From G965205525 sp965205525 (GTDB lineage: Bacteria > Pseudomonadota > Gammaproteobacteria > JABABF01): a DNA stretch of 64,000 bases. Shown piece by piece: positions 42,079 through 51,000 of this stretch. Position 1 is the stretch's first letter. Every line of letters begins with the position of its first letter. The DNA is taken from contig OZ242171.1 in the NCBI GenBank assembly GCA_965205525.1, positions 1,302,001 to 1,366,000 on the forward strand, given 5' to 3'. Made by a program: the position numbers and the translations under genes. Below the pieces are notes generated by a model that was not told the origin of the DNA, did not search any database, and saw only the letters and a list, made by a program, of their open reading frames with translations.

Positions 42079-45000
42079 TTACCGCTCTAAGAGCTGCCGG
42101 ATCATGCGCATCCGCGCATCTTGGGCCTGCCTGGGGGCAGCAGGGACAAGCAAACTTTCTCTGACACCGCTCAGTGCTCCTAGCAAAACCACGAGATCAT
42201 CCACATCGCCCGTGCCATTTCCAGTTAGATCCGGCAACCTCTCCAAGGCGGGCAGATCTGCGAAGCGATAGTCTGCAGGCTCGCCGAGATTGCGCGCTAA
42301 ATTTATCTCTCGGTCGTCGGCACCCAGGGCATCGCAGTTGACGGGCAACGGCCGGTCCTGCCCCTGCACACACAGCTTCAGATAGCGCAGGAGAAGCGTC
42401 AAGTCATCTGCCCTCACCCCGTCGGAGGAGGGCGCGCTAAAGTCCAGGGACATGACCCGGGAGACCATGAATGCCACAGTCGCGACCTCAGGCACTGTTC
42501 TGCTGCCGCCCGCGGTGAAGGTCCAGATGCCCGGCACGACATCCGGGATAAAGGAAAAGCTGCCCATAGAGGTGTCCGCCGACACTTGGATAATGATGCT
42601 GTCTCGCGGGCTGCCGTTGGCAGCTGCAACCTCAATCGCCAAGGGCAATTCTAATCCCAGCGAATCTCCCTCATAAGATGCTGACAGAAGCAGTCCCGCC
42701 GCATCGCCTGGGAAAACCTCTTCCCCCTCCCCGAGACTGGGAACCGAAAGGCTAACGGTGATCACTCCCACTATCACCGCCTGCTCCGCACCGCTGTCAT
42801 CCACTGCTCCAGACGACGCGCTTCGGGCGACAAAGAGCCAGCGGCCCGCCCCCCCATCATCACCTAATTCATCGGCATCTACGCTGAACGGGAGGGAGGA
42901 TGTCCCGGGCGCCAGCTCCAGCGAGCGCTCCAGCACCACAGGATTTTCTCTGCCTTCACTCTGCGCTGTCACGCGCACGCTAACCGCTGTGTTCAGCGCC
43001 GGGGTTAGGCGCAATTCAAAGCTGATTATCTCTCCCGGGAAAACCAAGGCACCACTGACAGCGACAAGCTCTAAAAGCGCCGGCCGCACCAGCACCTCGG
43101 CCCGGGCCGATACCGTATGCAGCAGATCATTCGGGGTCGCTGTCGCCGTAAAAATCCAGCGGCCAACAGACAATACGTCCCCCTCAAACAGCACTTCTGT
43201 ATCCATTGCCCCCCGCTCCAGCGTCATATTCCTCTGCACCGGTTCAGCTCCCTCCTGGCTCGCCGTCACCGTCAGCAATATCTCGGAAGACAGCTCATGG
43301 CTCACACCGAGAGCCAGTCGGACCGGGCTCCCCAGACTTCGCTCAGCGGGACCGACGAGGCGCAGCGTGAGGGCCGGCAGCACCGTAAATTCAAGCTCCG
43401 CATCCGTGTTCACCACCTCGGTCGGGGTCGCCGTCATCGTGAACAACCACAGGCCCGGCTCTAGGGCGGCGGCATCGCCGAAAGCCACTGCACCCATACT
43501 ATTGTCGGCCAGCGCCAAGGAAGCAGTCTCGGTCCGCGCTGAGTCTGCCGCCAGAGTCGCCAGCACCGCCACCGTCACAGTCGTGTGGGGCACGGCACTG
43601 GCCGTCACCGTTACCCGCACCGTGCTCTCCTCCTGCACAGCAGCCAGGGCGAGCACCGGCTCCAGCCGCACACGTCCTCCGGGCAGCACTGTCGCCACGC
43701 CGGCACTGCTCACCGTTCCGGAAAAGGCCCAGGAGCCCGGCCCCAGCTGTCCGGCGGCAAACTCTCCTGTCGCCGAGTTTGCATCCGCCGCCAAGAAAAT
43801 AGTAATCATCTCTGCCGCATCCTGACCATCCAGCGGGTCGGCCAGAACCGTAATTCTGAGGTCCACCCCGGGCTCTGTCGTCCCGCTCATCACCATGATT
43901 GGCACCGGGCTTCCCGCCGGCAGCACTGGCATCCCGGGCTGCAGTTCAAGGACGATGGATCTTACGACAACCGTCCGGGTCGCGCCCCCCGCGGGGGCCA
44001 GTTCCGGGGGCTCCGCCATTGCGGAAAATGTCCATTCGCCCGGAGGCAGCCCCTGAAATTCCACAACCCGCACCAAGTTCTCGCCGTCCAGCTCCACGGA
44101 TTCCTGCCGCTCTTCCCGCCCCGGCTGGCTCGCCCGCAGGGTCAGGACCACCGGCACTGCCGGCGGGGCTTCCGCACTCACCCGCACCGCTACGACACTT
44201 CCCGGCGCAACCTCTCTGTCTCCTAAACGCTCCAAGGTCAGCTGCGGCGGCCGCACAGTCGCCGACGCTGCCGCACCCCCCGACACCACGGTGCCAGTCT
44301 GTACTTCAAAGTGCCAGTCCCCCGCCCTGGATGACAGGATGTATGCCGCGCTGCCGCTCAGATCGCCGCCCTCTATCCGGATATTGACCGGGGTGCGCTC
44401 CCGGGCATCCGGGTCCATGGCAGTCAGCTGCACATCCACGAAAGCCTGAAGTGCTGCCTCCAGGGTCACGCTCAGAGTCAGTTCTCCACCGGGAAGCACT
44501 TGCATCGGTAAAGCTGTTAAAGACATGATAGTGACAGGGCTGGTCAGCACATAGACAAGACTCGGGGTGCTGCTGGTCAAGGCTGGCCCGGTCGCGACAA
44601 AACGCCATGAACCCGCCGCCAGGGTATTTGCAGGGAAGACCGCGGGGCGCTGCCCGCCGTCGGCTAGCAGGTCCACCATCACCTCCCCTGCACCTGTCCC
44701 CTGTCCGCCAAGGGGTTCGGCCCTCACCGTCACCGTCACTGTTGTGCCCGGCGGGATGTCCAGGGAAACCTGTGTTTCCAAAGGCTCCGTCATCAGGAAA
44801 TTAAAGCGCGGCAGGTTCAGGGAAAGAACCGGGCTCACCACATTCGCAGTGGCGGTGCTCACCGAGTTCAGGAAACCCTCTGGGCTCACTCTGCTCACCC
44901 GAAAAGTCCAGCGTCCCGCCTCCAGCTGGCCCGCATCAAAAACCGCCTGGGCGGAATTCTGCTCCGCTTGAAACACGACTGTCACCGACGTCATCATCCC

Positions 45001-48000
45001 GCTGTCGGCCTGAGATGCCTCCACGGTCACCATGACATCCCTGCCCGGGGGCACATCTGCCATGATAGAAATCACCACGCGCTCTGTAGTCGGATAGCGC
45101 TCCTGCAGGGCTGCAAGGCGCAGCGGCGCAGGATCCACCTGCAAGGTCGCAGTCGCAGCCGATATATCCACAACCATCCGAGTAGATGTGGATGCCTGCA
45201 CAGTGAAATTCCATTCCCCCGGGGTCAGCTCGCCGGGCTCGTACACGAGCTCGGTGGAGGTCGTATCCGGAGCCAAGGCAACCATCTTTGTCAACTCCGA
45301 CAGGGAGGAGGAGGAGCGCGCCGTCACTTCTACGCTCACTTCCACGCCGAGCGGTATGGGTGTGCCCAAAAAGAGAACCACCGCCGCTGTCGCCGCCACG
45401 GTCGGCTGCCGAGGCATCAGAGTCAAGGCAAAGGTCTCCACGAAAACCTGGTCTGCGGCACCGCCCGAGGGCTGCCCCGCCGCCACGGCCGACAGGAGCC
45501 ACTCCCCAGGAGACAGCCCGGAGAACTCCGCCTCGGCCTGGCCGTTCTCGTCCGCCACGGCATTTGCCCTCACGGACCCGATGAACAGATGGTTTGCACT
45601 CACCTCCAAAGACAGCCCGGGTGCGAGCAGTCCCCCCTCCGCCGTAATCCTTACTCGCACCGCAGTGCCCGCCGCCACCGAGACCGGGCCCAGTCTTTCT
45701 AAGCGAAGCGAAGCCTCCGGCACGCTCAGTGTCAGCGGAGAGGATGCCAATGCCGCCCCCGGCGGCGCTGCCGTCGCCGTCAATACCCAGATGCCCGGGG
45801 AAAGGTCGTTATCTCCTCCCCCCACTCCGAATGCCACCGTCGCCATCGTGCTGGATTGTGCCAGTGTCGTCTGCCGGGTCCGCAGAGCATCACCGCTGCC
45901 CTGTGTCGCTGTAACGATGACCTGCAGTTGGGATACCGCTGCACTCACCCGCACGACTACCGGCACATCCCGACCCACTTCCACTGGCGCCGGAGACATC
46001 TCCAAAATGAGCACCGGTAATGCGATCTGCCGCACCAAGGAAGCCGCCGCGAAATCCACCAGCGGAAACTCCATACCCAAGTCCGTGGTCAGGGAGGAAG
46101 GCTCCACACTGACCACTGCAAAACGCCAGCTGCCCGGGGTCAGCAGGTCCGCTTCAAACACCGCCTCGGCAGAAAGCGAAGCCGGCGACAGCACGACGCT
46201 CTGTGAGCTCGCCGGCACCGGCCCATCGTCCAAGGTGGCTGTCATCGTGACACGCACTTCCTGCCCCAATGCCGCGCTCGCACTCACTGCAATCACCGCA
46301 TCCAGCCCCAAAGGCAGCTCCGATGGCGCCGACAGCGCAAGTGCCGCCGGCCCCACCACCACCCGCAGCCCTGTGCTAGATGCTATAGCCGCAGCTCTCG
46401 GCATCACATCCGTAATCATCAAAATCCACTGCCCCGGAGACAGCGCATTCGCGCCCCCAAACAGGACCATCACCTGCGTCTCTTCCGCTTCCAGCGCCAC
46501 CACTGCCGTCGTCGTCGTCGCCTGGAGGAGCGGCGTACCCGCCCGGGTGGCCTGCACCGTAACCGCCAGCTCCGCCTGCGGGGCATGGCTGGCGGATATC
46601 CTGACCCCCAGAGTACTGCCAGCGGACACGGGCGGTGCATTCTCATCCTGCGGTAACAGTTCCAGTGCCGGCGGTAATACCGTCACCGTCGTCGTGGAAG
46701 TCACTACAGAGAGAAAATCCAGCCCCAAGTCTCGCAGCGTAAACATTTGAGTACCCGCCGACCCCTGCAGCTGATAGGGAATGCTCCCGGAGGTGGCATC
46801 CATCGGCACCGCTATCTCAAGGTCAGGGCGGGGACTGCCATCCGACACGCTCACGCCGACCCCAAGTGCTAAAGGAACAGGAGCCGGCGCGTCCAGGGAG
46901 AGGGTCAAGGTAACTGTTTCCCCCGGGGGCAGTGCGGCCGGCTCCGCCCCCAGCGTGACCGTGATGACGGTCGTCAGCACCCGCACCTGTGCCGACGAGC
47001 CGATAAAGATGCCCGTCACACCGGGAGCACTTGCCGCAAGAGTCCACAGCCCCGCCGTGTCCAGCATGTCGGCCCCGCTGAAGGCGATGACGGTGGAAGT
47101 GATAGATGCCGGCAGCCGGGCTGCGACCTGCCTGGTTATGCCATCCTCATGGGTCGCCGTCAACAGCACTTCGCTGCCCGGATCGCCATCGGACATTATC
47201 CGCACCTGCACCTCGCTGGTCATCAGATACACCGGCTGCAAAGGCATGATGCCGAGGGTCAGTGAAGCCACCGTGACCACTGCCTCCCGACCCACCTGCA
47301 GGATATCGGAGGGCTCTGCCGTCGCAGTGAAACGCCATTGCCCCGCCGCCAGTGCGCCTGCTGGGAAGCTTGCCTGGGCGAAAAGGGTTGAAGGTCCCAG
47401 CATCACCGGCACCGGGAGCACGGAAGAAGACTGGCCATCCACCCGTGTCGCGGCAACCATGATGGTCAACTCCGCGCTCGGCGCAGCGCTCGCCTCTACC
47501 GCAATCGGCACATCGGCAGCTAGCCCGTACCGGGACTCCAGGGGGCGCAGGGTCAGCAGCGGCAGCCCGGCCATCACCCCCAAGGATATATCCTCCTCTC
47601 CCCTCACGGCATGAGGCGGGGTCGCCGATACCGTCAGAAACCAACTTCCCGCCCCGGAGGCAGCAGCGAGATCTGAGAAGGGGATTTCCACCTCGGCCGC
47701 TGTCTCCTCGGCCCCCAGCAGCAGCTCTCTCATGAATGAGCTCACCTCGCCTGTCACTGTAAGCATTAGCTGCACTTCCATGCCCGGTGGTATTCCTGTC
47801 TCCAGTCGGAGCGGCAGCGGCAGACCGGCGGGAAAGGTTTCGGGCGCGGCCAGAGATAGCGTCGGCTGAGCGATGCGAACGGTTGCCCTCGTTTCATCCG
47901 CCGCTGCGTCGTCGGAGGAAACCGAAGAGATTGCGAACCGCCATCCCCCCGGACCCAGATCGCCGGGGGAGAATGCCACAGCGCCCATCGTGCTGCCCGT

Positions 48001-51000
48001 CGGCAACCGGGTTTGGGCAGTCTCAGTCCTGCCCGCCTGGCTGGCCGTCACTTCCACTAGCAAGTCCTCATTTAAAGGAAAATTCAGGGTTACCGGCACC
48101 GACACGGCGAGATCGGGCAGCACCCGCCGGATGCCCTCCACCCGCCACACAGTCAAAATACCGATGCCCGGACGAGCCGTCACAAACAAGAAGCTGCCTG
48201 TCGGATCGATTCCGGTGTAGCGAAGGCCTTCAACAGTATTGGCACCTCCTCTCTGGCCTGCGACAAGAACAGACCCGGCGAGTCTGCGGGAGGAGGGGTT
48301 CACTCTCCGTACAGCGATGCGATCGCTACCGCCAATTTCCGCTGTGAAAACTAGGTTGTCCCCCTGAACCGGGCTGGCTTCAAGGCCGTGGATCTCGTTA
48401 TAACCGTCTCTGTCGCCTCCCCCACTGTTATCGTATTCAAACTCACGGCTTATCTGACCATCCTCGGCAATGCTCCATATCTGCAAGGCATCTCTTCCGG
48501 TCACGCCTGCAAACAGCAGGCTGCCCTCGGGATTTACCGCAACTTCCGTTACAGCGTCCAGATCACTGCCCTCGCTTTCAATAAGAGCAAGGGTGCCCTC
48601 TTCCTCAACTCGCCAGGCACTCAGTTGGTCGCCACCGCGCGCTGCGGCAAATACAAAGCGGTTGTCGGGACTGACCACAAGGTTGCGCATGCCGTTTAGA
48701 GTGTCACCAAAACCGCCGGTTCCGCCAGGGCAATCGCTTGCTTGGCAATATACCGCCAGCTGCTGCAAAGTGGCGGTGTCAGCGTTCACCCGCCAGGCAC
48801 TGAGGCTGGCAGCGGCCGTCACGAACAGCCAGCGGCCGTCCCGACTCGGGGCCGCTTCCCAGGCGCCGTTAAGCCCCCGGATAACCCTATCCCCATCCTC
48901 ATCCGGCTCATCCGGCAGGCCCTCTGGTCTGCTCTGGTTATTCTGATATACCACGGAAAGGGCGAGGGCGCTGGCCCCTGTATCTGCTCTCCACACACTG
49001 AGAAAACCACTGCTGCCACTTCCATCTGACGGGACGAAAAGCAGGCGGCTATCCGGGCTGAAGGATGCGAAATTGGGCACTTCCAGACCGTTTGCGCTGC
49101 CCTGGCTGTTTTGGATGACCTGGCGGTCGTTAAGGGTGCCGGCAACGGGGTCCAGGCGCCAGAAATGCAGACTTCCCGAAGCCGAAACCACGACCATGCG
49201 GCCGTCCGGGCTGACAATCACCGCTTCGGCGAAATCAAAAGAGCCGCTGGGACTGTCAGACGACTGACGGCTCCTTGAGCAGTCGTCCCTGCTCCTGCAG
49301 TAAATATCAGTCTGAATGAGGCCGAGATCTTCTCCCGCCAGCACCTGTCCCTGGGGAACCGTCCCTATGGCCAGCACTGCTGCCACTGTCAGTGTCACCG
49401 GCGAGGGCGCGATGACAAAGCCGGGCACTATCCGGGATACGCTGAAAGTCCAGAGGCCGATGCCGAGGACATCTCCTTCAAAAACCACCTCTCCCTGCTG
49501 CGATGTGCTCAGCAGTCGGAGCTCCCTTTCATGCCGATCCTCTCCCCGCTGTGCCCTAACCTCAATGCCCAAGTCGTATGCCCGCCTGAAGTTCGCCGTC
49601 AGCAGGACATGCACATCTGCCCCCACTTGTTCGGCGACAAGACCCAGAACCTGCTGCTGCACGGTGACCCACACCACCAGTTCATCGGGTACCTCCACAC
49701 CCACGGTCGGAAGCACTGTGAGCATCCAAGGCCCGACCCCGAGCGCATTCGGGCCCTCAAACACCGCTGCCGCCCCGCTTTCCAGGAGGGACGGCGCGGA
49801 GCGGTTCAGCCCCACGGCAGCGGTTTTAATCAGGCCGTACTGCCTCGCCTGCACCGTCACCACCACATCCTGCGGCGGCAGCCGGTCCGGAATAATCTGC
49901 ACTGAGAAAGGCGCCCCCGGGACAGGGTCCTCCTGCTCCGGCACAAGGCGCAGTATCGGCACTGGCTGTACTGTCACAGACGCCGTAACGATCCTTGCAA
50001 ACACATCCGGAGTGGAGGTCGCCGCAATGGTCCACTCACCGGCGGACAGGACACCCGCTCGGAAAACCGCCTCTGCCCCGGTGGAGCTAGCTGCGATGAC
50101 CGCCGGCTCGCCCTGCTCCTGTATCTCTGGCGCATCCTGCCTCTGTGCCATCGGGGTTATCGTAACTTGAGTGCCGGGCACCAGATCGGATACCGCCGAG
50201 AGGCGCACCTCCCCATTGGAGACGAAGACCGTGTCGGAGGACACCAAAAGTCTCAGCACCGGCTTGCGCACCACTGCGCTCGCCGTCGCGCCCTGCACTG
50301 CAACCACGCCGCTCTCGCTCGGCATCTCCGCCGTAAAATTCCACAATCCCTCCCCTAGCGTACCCCCGGAGAACGTCGCCTGGGATGACGGCGATTCGGT
50401 CAATTCCACCGAGCGGGTGAAGGAGCTGTCCGTCCCCTCTCTCTCTGCTCTCACTGTCACATTCACCAGTCTACGCAGCATCTGTGGCATAGCCGATACA
50501 TTAATAATCACATCGCTGTCAAGTGCGTACTCCACCTCGGTCGGGGTCAGAGTCAGCATCGGCAAAATCACCTCCACGGAAGCCTGTGCTGAAGATGCGT
50601 CTAAAACGCTGTGGGGATTGAATACGGTGAAACGCCATACTCCTGGCACTGGCAGGGAAAAACTCGCACTGCCCATGTTCTGATCAGGGGCTATGGATAC
50701 GATGCTCTCTGCAGTGCTGTCCAAGACAGAGTGGGTTGCAAGAATTGTCACCTGCAGGTCATCGGGCAGCCCCCGCTCCAAAGCCCAGTTAACCGAGAAA
50801 TCAGTATTCAGAAATACCCGGTCTTGGTCCACAGACAGAGTGAGGGGGATTGGCTCCGCCAGCACCTCTACAGAAATCTCACCAGCCAGCGTAAATACAT
50901 CCAGCTCCCCAGAAGCACTGATAGTCCAAATGCCTGCTGTCAGGATGCCCGCCCCGAAATCTGCCTGGACTGCGCTGGTATTAGGGGCCAAAGTCACCTG

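Larger units (their letters stand above)
39072..42079. repeat. Direct repeat, copy 1 (coaX 3' part, spacer, 5' end of giant gene 1)
   Basis: About 3.0 kb matching 51137-54208. From 41222 to 42079 the two copies differ in length by a single four-base deletion. Within the giant genes the similarity covers signal peptide, propeller and three modules, then stops abruptly at the codons after RRAVL (near 39072). Confidence 0.9.
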
